This document shows positions 8,439-16,433 of a stretch of DNA of 64,000 bases, piece after piece; position 1 is the stretch's first letter, and the number at the start of each line of letters is the position of its first letter. The position numbers and the translations under genes are program-made. This stretch comes from an uncultured Christensenellaceae bacterium (GTDB lineage Bacteria; Bacillota; Clostridia; Christensenellales; UBA3700): assembly GCA_910588015.1 (NCBI GenBank), contig CAJUOK010000008.1, positions 1 to 64,000 of the forward strand. The letters run 5' to 3'. Under the pieces are notes generated by a model that saw nothing but the letters and a program-made list of their open reading frames with translations, ran no database searches and had not been told where the DNA came from.

Positions 8439-11045
8439 ATGGCAAACACTCTAATCGTAAACGATGAGCAGACCTTGCTTGCTAAACTTGAAGAAGTTAG
8501 AAAAGCGCAGGCAATCTATGCAACCTACACTCAAGAGCAAGTCGACAAAATCTTCTTTGCAGCGTCTATGGCTGCTAATAAGCAGAGAATCTCGCTTGCA
8601 AAAATGGCTGTCGAAGAGACGGGTATGGGCATTGTAGAAGATAAAGTAATCAAGAACCATTATGCTTCCGAGTATATTTACAATACTTACAAAGACGTAA
8701 AGACTTGCGGAGTGGTGGAGAGAGACGAGGCGTTCGGTATCACCAAGATAGCTGAGCCTATCGGCGTTATCGCGGCGGTAATTCCGACAACCAATCCGAC
8801 GTCTACGGCAATATTTAAATCTTTGCTTGCGCTCAAGACGCGCAACGGACTTATCTTTTCTCCGCACCCCAGAGCAAAGAAATGTACTATAGAGGCGGCA
8901 AAAGTCGTACTCGAAGCCGCTGTTAAGGCAGGCGCCCCCGAGGGAATTATCGGTTGGATAGACGAGCCGTCAGTTCCGCTTTCGGGAATGATAATGAAAG
9001 AAGCCGATATAATTTTGGCAACGGGCGGTCCCGGAATGGTAAAAGCGGCTTATTCTTCGGGCAAACCGGCAGTCGGCGTTGGCGCAGGCAATACGCCCGC
9101 TATCGTTGACGATTCGGCAGATATAAAGATGGCGGCGTCTTCGATACTGCACTCCAAGACTTTTGACAACGGTATGATATGCGCTTCGGAGCAGTCGACA
9201 ATTGTTCTCGACAAAGTGTACGACGAGTTTAAGGCAGAGATGCAATACAGAGGAGCTTATTTCCTCGACGCAAAGCAAACGGAAAAAGTGCGCAAAACAA
9301 TTCTCATAAACGGCGCGCTTAATGCAAAAATCGTTGGTCAACCTGCTTGCGTTATAGCAAAAATGGCGGGATTTGACGTGCCCGAAACGGCAAAAGTGCT
9401 TGTCGGCGAAGTTAAGAGCGTTGACATCAGCGAAGAGTTTGCTCACGAAAAACTTTCTCCCGTGCTTGCTATGTATAAAGCAAAAGATTTTGACGACGCA
9501 CTCGACAAGGCTTGCAAGCTTATTGACGACGGCGGTTTGGGACACACTTCCGCGCTTTACGTCAATACGGAAACGGGCAAAGACAAGATAGAAAAATTTG
9601 CCAACAGAATGCGTACTTGCCGTATTCTTATCAACACTCCTTCGTCGCAAGGCGGTATAGGCGACCTTTACAACTTTAAGCTTGCTCCGTCTTTGACGCT
9701 TGGCTGCGGAAGCTGGGGCGGCAACAGCGTAAGCGAAAACGTAGGCGTAAAACACCTTATTAATATCAAGACAGTAGCGGAAAGGAGAGAGAATATGTTG
9801 TGGTTCAGAGCACCGGAAAAGGTATATTTCAAAAAAGGTTGTCTCGGCGTTGCGTTGAGAGAATTAAAAGACGTTATGGGCAAGAAGAAAGCTTTTATCG
9901 TAACGGATTCTTTCTTGTATCAAAGCGGCTTTACAAAGGCTATCACCGACAGACTCGACGAAATGAACATCAGACACACCACGTTCTTCAACGTTGCTCC
10001 CGACCCGACGTTGGGTTGCGCAATTGAAGGCGCAAAGGCTATGAAGGAATTCCAGCCTGACGTAATCATCGCAGTGGGCGGCGGTTCGGCAATGGACGCA
10101 GGTAAAATTATGTGGGTATTGTACGAGCATCCGGAAATCGATTTCCAAGACCTTGCAATGAGATTTATGGATATCCGCAAGAGAGTATATACCTTCCCGC
10201 ATATGGGCGATAAAGCTACGTTTATTGCAGTGGCAACGACAGCCGGCACAGGCTCGGAAGTTACGCCGTTTGCCGTTATTACCGACGAAAATACGGGTAC
10301 GAAATATCCGCTTGCCGACTATGAACTTTTGCCGGATATGGCAATCGTCGACGCAGACCTTATGATGAATATTCCCAAGGGCTTGACTTCTGCTTCGGGT
10401 ATCGATGCGTTGACTCACGCTTTGGAAGCTATTGCTTCGATTATGGCGACGGATTTTACCAACGGTATCGCAAAAGAGGCTATACAGTTGATATTCAAAT
10501 ATTTGCCGAGAGCATACGAACTCGGCGCTCAAGACGCAGAAGCAAGAGAAGAGATGGCGCACGCTTCCTGTATGGCAGGTATGGCGTTTGCCAACGCATT
10601 CCTCGGAGTATGCCACTCTATGGCGCACAAACTTGGTTCTTATCACCACTTGCCGCACGGCGTTGCAAATGCGCTTATGATAGACGAAGTCATCAGATTC
10701 AACTGCGCAGAAGCTCCCGTCAAGATGGGTACGTTCCCGCAGTATAAGTTCCCGCAGGCTTTGAAGAGATATGCTGATATAGCTACTATGATGGGCTGCA
10801 AGGGCAAGAGCGACGAAGAAAAGGTTGAATCGCTCATTGCTGAAATCGATAAGTTGAAAAAAGCCGTCGGTATCAAATCTACTATTAAAGAATACGGCAT
10901 AGAAGAAGACAAGTTCCTTGCTTCGCTCGACCAAATGGTAGAGGACGCTTTCGACGACCAGTGTACTGGGGCAAATCCGAGATATCCGCTTATGAAAGAA
11001 ATCAAGCAAATGTATCTCAATGCTTATTACGGCGCAAAGAAGTAA
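8439..11045 (+). CDS. adhE: Bifunctional acetaldehyde-CoA / alcohol dehydrogenase
   Basis: Reduces acetyl-CoA to acetaldehyde and then ethanol, reoxidising two NADH. The N-terminal half is a CoA-acylating aldehyde dehydrogenase with catalytic Cys248 (NGMICASEQ). The C-terminal half is an iron-dependent alcohol dehydrogenase (AVGGGSAMDAGK nucleotide site, AGTGSEVTPFAV, and metal histidines around GVCHSMAHKLGSYHHLPHG). With the start at 8439 it has 868 residues, normal for AdhE. An ATG at 8427 is also in frame, but the ribosome site AAAGGATGG (8422-8430) fits 8439. Two Rex-type operators bracket the promoter, so expression should rise when NADH builds up. A strong terminator follows. Confidence 0.96.
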   Translation: MANTLIVNDEQTLLAKLEEVRKAQAIYATYTQEQVDKIFFAASMAANKQRISLAKMAVEETGMGIVEDKVIKNHYASEYIYNTYKDVKTCGVVERDEAFGITKIAEPIGVIAAVIPTTNPTSTAIFKSLLALKTRNGLIFSPHPRAKKCTIEAAKVVLEAAVKAGAPEGIIGWIDEPSVPLSGMIMKEADIILATGGPGMVKAAYSSGKPAVGVGAGNTPAIVDDSADIKMAASSILHSKTFDNGMICASEQSTIVLDKVYDEFKAEMQYRGAYFLDAKQTEKVRKTILINGALNAKIVGQPACVIAKMAGFDVPETAKVLVGEVKSVDISEEFAHEKLSPVLAMYKAKDFDDALDKACKLIDDGGLGHTSALYVNTETGKDKIEKFANRMRTCRILINTPSSQGGIGDLYNFKLAPSLTLGCGSWGGNSVSENVGVKHLINIKTVAERRENMLWFRAPEKVYFKKGCLGVALRELKDVMGKKKAFIVTDSFLYQSGFTKAITDRLDEMNIRHTTFFNVAPDPTLGCAIEGAKAMKEFQPDVIIAVGGGSAMDAGKIMWVLYEHPEIDFQDLAMRFMDIRKRVYTFPHMGDKATFIAVATTAGTGSEVTPFAVITDENTGTKYPLADYELLPDMAIVDADLMMNIPKGLTSASGIDALTHALEAIASIMATDFTNGIAKEAIQLIFKYLPRAYELGAQDAEAREEMAHASCMAGMAFANAFLGVCHSMAHKLGSYHHLPHGVANALMIDEVIRFNCAEAPVKMGTFPQYKFPQALKRYADIATMMGCKGKSDEEKVESLIAEIDKLKKAVGIKSTIKEYGIEEDKFLASLDQMVEDAFDDQCTGANPRYPLMKEIKQMYLNAYYGAKK

Positions 11046-11097
11046 GTTAATTGGTCGATTTGGCAGTAATTAATTCACGAATTGGAGATAATAAATT

Positions 11098-11126
11098 AAG
11101 GAAGTCCTATGCGGACTTCCTTTTTG
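11098..11126. terminator. Terminator between adhE and the dnaC-like gene
   Basis: AAGGAAGTCC (11098-11107) pairs with GGACTTCCTT (11113-11122) around TATGC, followed by a T-run. It sits between two converging genes and serves adhE. An A-run on the other side makes it partly usable for the opposing gene. Confidence 0.85.
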
Positions 11127-11172
11127 TATGCGCTTGATTTTAATTTAAAATTTTTTAAGGTGAAAAAATTTA

Positions 11173-12111
11173 TCAAATTTTATTTCTCAAGTTTTCGCCT
11201 GTTATATAACCTACGCTCAGAGAATATTTTTTGTCGGTAAATTTAGATAAAAAGGCTTCGCCGTATCTGCTTATCAGCGCGCCTGCGCCGAGTTGAGTAC
11301 AAATAAAGGTTTTCTTTTTGTTCGACATACGCTTGTCGATAGTGGAGAATAGATATTCCAACGTAACGTTTTTATAGATAGGTTCTTCGCCTAAATTGTC
11401 AATTATCAGCATTTCGCATTGGCTCAAATATTCAAAATATTTCGACAATACGGTTTGCTTGTTGGTATGTTTGTCCAAGAAGATATTTACTAGTTGGAAT
11501 GCCGATATATAAAAAACGCTTATTCCGCTTTCAAGCAAAGCGTCGGCTGTCGCCAAAGCAAGGCAGGTTTTGCCGACTCCGCTGGCTCCCGAAAGCATAA
11601 AATTTAGCCATTTGCATTGCTGAAAATTTTTGCATACTTTATTTTGCATAATGCCGTAAAGTTTGTTCATTCCGACGGACTGTTCGACTTGTAAATTGCC
11701 GAATTTATTATTGTCGAAACCAAACTTCGGCAGAGAAGTCAACGAAGAGAATTCTTTTATTAAATTTGAGTATTCTTTTATTAGACATTCGCAGGGCGTT
11801 TCGCCGATATATCCGCTGTCTTTGCAAAGCGAGCAAGAATATTTGGTTGCAAAATTCAATTTATTAGCGACAACGTATTCTTTTATTTCTTCGTCAAGCT
11901 TGTCAAGAGCATTTTGCAATTGAGATATATCCGCGCCCTTTGCTTTTGATTTGACGAATTCAAGCTCGAGTTTTTTCTTGGTTTTTTGCATATCTGCAAA
12001 TTTGGGGTGCAAAGTCAACAGAGCTTGGTTTTCTCTTTGAGAATTTTCCTTTGCCAAAGCTCTTTTGGATTGATATATCGAGTTGAGTTGTCTGTCAAAA
12101 TAATTTATCAT
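11173..12111 (-). CDS. DnaC/DnaI-like helicase-loader ATPase
   Basis: AAA+ ATPase of the DnaC/IstB type, expected to load the replicative helicase. Walker A is GASGVGKT and Walker B is MLIIDNLG. A zinc-type Cys cluster (CSLCKDSGYIGETPC) precedes the ATPase domain and a charged coiled-coil-like N terminus of about 90 residues precedes that, as in Clostridial primosome DnaC proteins. It has 312 residues. It begins 4 nt after the stop of the upstream DnaD-like gene with no visible ribosome site, so it is probably translationally coupled. An IstB transposition ATPase is an alternative, but no transposase is adjacent and the DnaD neighbour argues for replication. Confidence 0.82.
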   Translation of the reverse strand: MINYFDRQLNSIYQSKRALAKENSQRENQALLTLHPKFADMQKTKKKLELEFVKSKAKGADISQLQNALDKLDEEIKEYVVANKLNFATKYSCSLCKDSGYIGETPCECLIKEYSNLIKEFSSLTSLPKFGFDNNKFGNLQVEQSVGMNKLYGIMQNKVCKNFQQCKWLNFMLSGASGVGKTCLALATADALLESGISVFYISAFQLVNIFLDKHTNKQTVLSKYFEYLSQCEMLIIDNLGEEPIYKNVTLEYLFSTIDKRMSNKKKTFICTQLGAGALISRYGEAFLSKFTDKKYSLSVGYITGENLRNKI

Positions 12112-12115
12112 AACG

Positions 12116-13537
12116 TTATTCTATATCGTCAAGCTTGTCCAAATCGTCAAGCGAATAAAAGAACTGCGACAGCTGTTCTTTGCTGTATGCGTTGACGGTC
12201 TGCGCGTTTGCCGACGGAGCAGTGGAATATGCTTTTGCTTCTTCGATTGTAAATATATTTGAGCCTTTCCATTTTGCAAGCAAATTGTTGAGAGCCGACA
12301 GCGGCTTGCCTTGGCATACGCTTGCGCCGTATTCTATCATACCGTCGTCGAAGTTCCAATTGCTTGTCCACACTTTGTACATATCTCTGTCGTTGCTGTT
12401 GACGTTACGCGAATATCCCGTAAGCTCTATGATTTTCTTTATTTGCATATCTCTTTGCATTAGCGTAGCGAGGTGTTGATTTATAGCTTCGGCGCTTACG
12501 CAACCTTCGCCGTAAAATTTGGCGACGCATTTATTCATACCTTCTAAAGAGCGTATCGATTTATTGAAACAGTATTCGGCGATAAGCGTAATAGATTCTT
12601 TATCAAATCCTTTTTGAAGCCAGTTGGAAATATATTTTTCCACGATATATTCGACGTTTTCATAGTAGACTCCGAGAATTTTATTTACGCCGTAAGCCAG
12701 TTGATACATTGCTTGCTTTCCGTCGAGATAATCTTGCATTTCTTTTGCGCTCATAGCGTTGTTGCGATAAAATTCGTCGAGAAGGTTGTTGAGCTTTGCA
12801 AAACCGCCTTTGTTTTTCAAAGATTTTGCCGCGAAAAGTATGTCTTCGAGTTGAAAGCCCCAACTTCCCGTCCATTTGAGATATGCGTTTTTGTCCTCTA
12901 TATCTATTTCCGATTTTTTGCCCACGGTTCGGCAGATTGCTCTTATTGCTTCGCTCGATATCTCAAGTTGTTTTATCTTTTCGTCGACGTCTGCGAGCGT
13001 GCGTACGCCTTCTTCTATCCAGTTGCGCGCGACGGCAAGGATATAGTTGGCTTTAATCTTCTCGCCCTTGAGATTGACGCAGTATCTTGCGATAGTTATA
13101 AGCACTTCGGGCTTAATTTTGGTCTCTTCGATAAAATCGTAATATACGGTGTATTGATTAATGTTGGTAAAAGCCACGGAAGGGAAGAGCGCCTCGAGCT
13201 GCGCGTTGAAATCCGAATATTTTTCTTTTTTGTAATGTCTGGCAAAAGTCGACTTGACGCTTTTGTATGTAACGGCAAAAGGAGAATAGCAGGTGATATA
13301 GACGAGTCCCGCGTCTGCAAGCTGTCCGAAGATATTTTCCACTTCCTCTTGAGGCATATCCAAGGCGTCGCAAATAAACGATATGTCGTTTTCTTGCGGT
13401 TGAGTGCATAAAGTCAGCCCCAAAAGGTAGATTTTGAGCTGTTTTTCGTCGAGCGACGGCAAATAGTTGACGACATAACTTTTGTCGAGAAGCACCACTC
13501 CCGTTTCGTTGTCTTTGGACATTGTGCAGAAATTCAT
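12116..13537 (-). CDS. DnaD-domain replication initiation protein
   Basis: A 473-residue protein resembling the DnaB/DnaD primosome proteins of Gram-positive bacteria. It has an N-terminal winged-helix region (about 1-110) and repeated DnaD-type domains. Two WTGSWGF / WTSNWNFDD motifs (residues about 225 and 410) are the typical DnaD-domain YxxWxxxxgf pattern, so it seems to carry two copies. It is the first gene of a two-gene operon with the DnaC-like loader. The start at 13537 has AAGGAG 5 nt upstream; a second ATG five codons in is less well placed. The role, recruiting helicase and loader to the origin, is inferred from family and gene pairing. Confidence 0.8.
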   Translation of the reverse strand: MNFCTMSKDNETGVVLLDKSYVVNYLPSLDEKQLKIYLLGLTLCTQPQENDISFICDALDMPQEEVENIFGQLADAGLVYITCYSPFAVTYKSVKSTFARHYKKEKYSDFNAQLEALFPSVAFTNINQYTVYYDFIEETKIKPEVLITIARYCVNLKGEKIKANYILAVARNWIEEGVRTLADVDEKIKQLEISSEAIRAICRTVGKKSEIDIEDKNAYLKWTGSWGFQLEDILFAAKSLKNKGGFAKLNNLLDEFYRNNAMSAKEMQDYLDGKQAMYQLAYGVNKILGVYYENVEYIVEKYISNWLQKGFDKESITLIAEYCFNKSIRSLEGMNKCVAKFYGEGCVSAEAINQHLATLMQRDMQIKKIIELTGYSRNVNSNDRDMYKVWTSNWNFDDGMIEYGASVCQGKPLSALNNLLAKWKGSNIFTIEEAKAYSTAPSANAQTVNAYSKEQLSQFFYSLDDLDKLDDIE

Positions 13538-13598
13538 ATAATCTCCTTGAAAAATGCTATTCCGTATGCTAATATTAAATTAAAGCATAATATAATAT

Positions 13599-13627
13599 AT
13601 CATATATATATAAATTTACAAAGTCAA
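13599..13627 (-). promoter_or_regulatory. Promoter of the dnaD-dnaC operon
   Basis: On the minus strand TTGACT (complement of 13622-13627), a 17-nt spacer, then TATGAT (complement of 13599-13604). The leader is about 55 nt. Confidence 0.65.
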
Positions 13628-13647
13628 TTTGTCTGCGAATTTTAAAA

Positions 13648-13685
13648 ACACAAAATATTGTGTGACAAAAGTCGACTGACACAAT
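13648..13685. promoter_or_regulatory. Candidate operator of the ABC transporter operon
   Basis: ACACAA-AATA-TTGTGT (13648-13663) is a perfect palindrome, and a further ACACAAT arm lies at 13679-13685, just before the ribosome site of the ABC gene. The repeated TTGTGT/ACACAA half-sites suggest a repressor binding here. The regulator is not identified. Confidence 0.45.
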
Positions 13686-13704
13686 TCGGCGGGGAAGGTG
13701 AGAA

Positions 13705-14676
13705 ATGAGACTTATCGAGATAAACGACGTGTCCAAGAGCTATAAGCCCAAAGGTCGCAAAAAAGGCGCGACGGTGACGGCTGTGTCGCACGTCGATATG
13801 GACATCGAAGAAGGAGAGATACTGGGACTTTTGGGAGCAAACGGCGCAGGCAAAACCACTCTCATAAAGCTTATGTTGGGACTTGTCAATCCCGATAGCG
13901 GCAATATTATTATAGGCGGTTACGACGTGTCGACTGCTAGAGAAAAGGCGCTGGCGCAAGTGGGCGCTATTGTCGAGGCTCCCACGCTTTTCAACGATTT
14001 CAGCGGAATGGAAAATCTCAAATATTACGCGAGACTGCAAGGAAGCGATATAAGCGAAAGCAGACTGTCGTCTATAGTTTCGCTTGTGGGATTGACGGAT
14101 AGGATAAACGATAAATTCAAGACTTATTCGCTTGGTATGCGCCAAAGACTTGGAATAGCGCAGGCGATAATGCACCGTCCCAAGGTTTTGCTTTTGGACG
14201 AGCCTACCAACGGACTGGACCCCGACGGCATTTCGCAAATGCGCGAGCTATTTTTGAATCTCAAGAATCAGCTCGGTACAACGATAGTAATATCTTCTCA
14301 TATATTGGGAGAAATGCAACAGACTTGCGACAGAGTGGCTTTTATGGCAAACGGAGAGATAAAAGCCGTTAAGAGTATGGAAGAGGTCAACTACGGAGTC
14401 GATTCTATGCGTAAATTTGCCGTCGAATGCAGCGATTTGCAAAAAGCGGAAGGCTTGGTAGCTATGATGGGAATAGACGCGTCTGTTCGCAACAACGCAT
14501 TGATAATGATAGTCGACCAAGCGAAAATCGGAGATATAGTCAAGATGTTTGTTCAAAACGATATAGTAGTGTATACGGTCAATAAGCTAAAAAGAAGCCT
14601 TGAAGATTTGTATCGAGAAGTTTCGAGCGGTCAGTCGGAAAGCCGTTATAAGGAGGTAAAAAACAATGAACAGTAA
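13705..14676 (+). CDS. ABC transporter ATP-binding protein
   Basis: ATPase subunit of a two-gene ABC-2-type exporter. It shows Walker A GANGAGKTT, the signature YSLGMRQR, Walker B VLLLDEPTNGLDP and the switch His in SSHILGE. It has 323 residues, with an extra C-terminal domain of about 90 residues after the ATPase core, as in the BcrA/NatA group that exports peptides, antibiotics or ions. The ribosome site GGGGAAGGTGAG precedes ATG. It overlaps the permease gene by 11 nt. The substrate cannot be told from sequence; bacitracin- or lantibiotic-type resistance is one possibility for this group. Confidence 0.9.
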   Translation: MRLIEINDVSKSYKPKGRKKGATVTAVSHVDMDIEEGEILGLLGANGAGKTTLIKLMLGLVNPDSGNIIIGGYDVSTAREKALAQVGAIVEAPTLFNDFSGMENLKYYARLQGSDISESRLSSIVSLVGLTDRINDKFKTYSLGMRQRLGIAQAIMHRPKVLLLDEPTNGLDPDGISQMRELFLNLKNQLGTTIVISSHILGEMQQTCDRVAFMANGEIKAVKSMEEVNYGVDSMRKFAVECSDLQKAEGLVAMMGIDASVRNNALIMIVDQAKIGDIVKMFVQNDIVVYTVNKLKRSLEDLYREVSSGQSESRYKEVKNNEQ

Positions 14677-15694
14677 GATGAAAGACCTTCTTTATTGTGA
14701 ATTTTATAAGATAAATCGCAAGCACACGCTTTTAAAACTTGCGATAGCTATTGTCGTTATATCGCTGGCAATGATGGGATTTTCGGCTTTGATAAAAGGC
14801 GTGTTGGGAGATTCGTTGTCTTTGGGCTCTGCATTGCGAGACTATGACGAGCAGATTGAAAGCCTCAAAATGCAAATGGACGCTATAAACAATCTAGGCG
14901 GCGGTTGGAGAGATAACCTGATAATAGGCAATACCGCTGCGGCATATCAAGCTCAAATCAATATTTTTCAATATCTTAAAGACCACGGAGTACCGCAGGG
15001 AAGCGTAATAATGTTTTCGGAAAACGCGGGAATTTTCGATTTTGATTCTTATTCATTTACTCAATTGTGTATGAGTGCGCTTATGAGCGTGATAATAATA
15101 TTTATGATAGTTGCTTGCTGCAATACGACAAGCGGCGAGTTTTCCAACGGCGCTATGAAAATGCAGTTTATAAGACCTGTCAACAAGAATAAGTTTTTTA
15201 CTGCCAAATGGCTGTCTGTGGTAATAGTTTCGGAGGTTTTGGCGGTCATATCTTTCTTGCTTTCGTTGATACTTGGCTTAATACTTTACGGTCCTGTATC
15301 TCCCAACGTGGCGTTTGTCGCAGGTTCGGCGGTGACGGTGGTTTCGCCTTTCGGAGCGCTAATGTTAACGCTGATGTTAAATATGATTAAGATATTTTTC
15401 TTGACGCAGCTGACGATGTTTTTATGTTCTCTGTTCAACACATTCGGCAAGGCGATAGTGCTGTCGTTGCTTTTGATAGTGTTTGACTTCGGCGTTTATC
15501 TCGAGTACGTTTTGGCTCTTCCGTACGTGGGGTACCTTGCGTTTTTCGCCAACTCCAATTGGGCAAGCGGCATATCTGCAAGCGCGCCTATTTTCAGAGG
15601 AATGACGATTTGGGTAATGATACCCGTCACGTTGATTTGGTGCGCGTTCTTTATGTGGTTTTCTTACAGAAGGTTTAACAAAAGAGAAGTCTAG
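14666..15694 (+). CDS. ABC-2-type transporter permease
   Basis: Membrane subunit paired with the ATPase just upstream (11-nt overlap, own ribosome site AAGGAGG). It has 342 residues. An N-terminal helix (KLAIAIVVISLAMMGFSALI) is followed by a large extracytoplasmic loop (about residues 45-130) and then five hydrophobic segments. The tract GEFSNGAMKMQFIRPVNKNKFF after the second helix is typical of ABC-2 permeases of the BcrB/NatB kind. The operon ends at the terminator at 15793. Confidence 0.85.
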   Translation: MNSKMKDLLYCEFYKINRKHTLLKLAIAIVVISLAMMGFSALIKGVLGDSLSLGSALRDYDEQIESLKMQMDAINNLGGGWRDNLIIGNTAAAYQAQINIFQYLKDHGVPQGSVIMFSENAGIFDFDSYSFTQLCMSALMSVIIIFMIVACCNTTSGEFSNGAMKMQFIRPVNKNKFFTAKWLSVVIVSEVLAVISFLLSLILGLILYGPVSPNVAFVAGSAVTVVSPFGALMLTLMLNMIKIFFLTQLTMFLCSLFNTFGKAIVLSLLLIVFDFGVYLEYVLALPYVGYLAFFANSNWASGISASAPIFRGMTIWVMIPVTLIWCAFFMWFSYRRFNKREV

Positions 15695-15792
15695 TACGTT
15701 AATGTAATTAAAATATTAGGCGGTTGAGCGTCGATAAATAAACGATATAAAAAAGTCGACGCGCAAAATCATTAATTATAACAAATACAGTT

Positions 15793-15827
15793 AAAAAACG
15801 GCTTGCATACAGCGCAAGCCGTTTTTT
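15793..15827. terminator. Bidirectional terminator
   Basis: AAAAAACGGCTTGC (15793-15806) pairs with GCAAGCCGTTTTTT (15814-15827). It lies between the ABC permease gene and a converging small gene and has T-tracts on both strands. Confidence 0.88.
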
Positions 15828-15832
15828 GAGGC

Positions 15833-15982
15833 TTATAAATCGTCCGCGTCTTGTGTGGGAGCGCTGCGGTCGTTATATGCAGGCGTGCCCGTATACGAAC
15901 CGTTGACGTCGTAGGGACTGGAGAGCGATTTTTGTTGCTTTTCTTTGTCTTTATTTTTGTTGTCTTTGAGCCGTTTATTCAT
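15833..15982 (-). CDS. Small conserved hydrophilic protein
   Basis: A 49-residue protein, very basic at the N terminus (KRLKDNKNKDKEKQQ) and with the C-terminal pattern YDVNGSYTGTP...DADDL. This ending resembles small uncharacterised Clostridial proteins I have seen, but I cannot name the family. A longer in-frame extension to 16090 exists; the ATG at 15982, with a weak AAAGGAC ribosome site, fits better. It converges on the ABC operon and shares its terminator. Confidence 0.5.
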   Translation of the reverse strand: MNKRLKDNKNKDKEKQQKSLSSPYDVNGSYTGTPAYNDRSAPTQDADDL

Positions 15983-16083
15983 TGTTTTTGTCCTTTTTCT
16001 TTTTATAAGATTATATCCATAGACGGCAAGCATATACTTTTGATAGAATCGTAAAATTTCGGTGACTAATTTTATAAATTTGC

Positions 16084-16112
16084 TTGACAAACAAAAGCGG
16101 TGAAATTATAAT
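16084..16112 (+). promoter_or_regulatory. Promoter of the feo operon (consensus)
   Basis: TTGACA (16084-16089), a 17-nt spacer, then TATAAT (16107-16112): a perfect sigma-A consensus promoter. Such strength normally needs a repressor, and two operator-like repeats overlap and follow it. Confidence 0.9.
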
Positions 16113-16175
16113 GTTAGCGTAGGATAACTTTTGTCCTTAATTTTTTAAAACAAAAAGTTAGTTAAGGATAACTTT
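16110..16175. promoter_or_regulatory. Duplicated operator in the feo leader
   Basis: Two 22-bp copies (16110-16131 and 16154-16175) are identical at 18 positions and share TTAG followed by AGGATAACTTT. The second is an inverted repeat, AAAGTTA (16154-16160) and TAACTTT (16169-16175). The first touches the -10 box and the second abuts the feoA ribosome site. The GTTA/TAAC half-sites resemble DtxR/MntR-type metal-regulator boxes more than the Fur box. The assignment is an inference. Confidence 0.6.
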
Positions 16176-16184
16176 GGAGGTAGA

Positions 16185-16433
16185 ATGAAATTATTGAACT
16201 CGCCGATAGGCAAACAAAAAGTCATAGTCCAAGTGACTGCCGATGAAAAGACAAAAAACCGTTTGAATAATATCGGCATTATAATTGGTGGAAAAATCAC
16301 GCCGCTGCAATCTAATTTCGGCGACTTGATTGTCAAAGTGCGCGAATGCAGAGTTGCGATAAACAAAGACGTTGCAAAGCATATTATTGTGGAGGATGGC
16401 AATGAAGAAATTACGACAGACCAAACGGTGTGA
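16185..16433 (+). CDS. feoA: FeoA domain protein
   Basis: Small cytoplasmic SH3-like partner of the FeoB ferrous-iron transporter. It has 82 residues, with the family core KNRLNNIGIIIGGKITPLQSN and IVKVRECRVAINKDVAKHI. The ribosome site GGAGG lies 4 nt before ATG. Its end overlaps the feoB start by 32 nt. It is the first gene of feoA-feoB-Cys-rich protein, driven by the consensus promoter at 16084. Confidence 0.93.
   Translation: MKLLNSPIGKQKVIVQVTADEKTKNRLNNIGIIIGGKITPLQSNFGDLIVKVRECRVAINKDVAKHIIVEDGNEEITTDQTV

Noticed and set aside
11173..12111. IstB-type transposon ATPase reading of the DnaC-like gene
   Set aside because: No IstA transposase or IS ends nearby, and the DnaD-domain gene directly upstream supports a primosome role.
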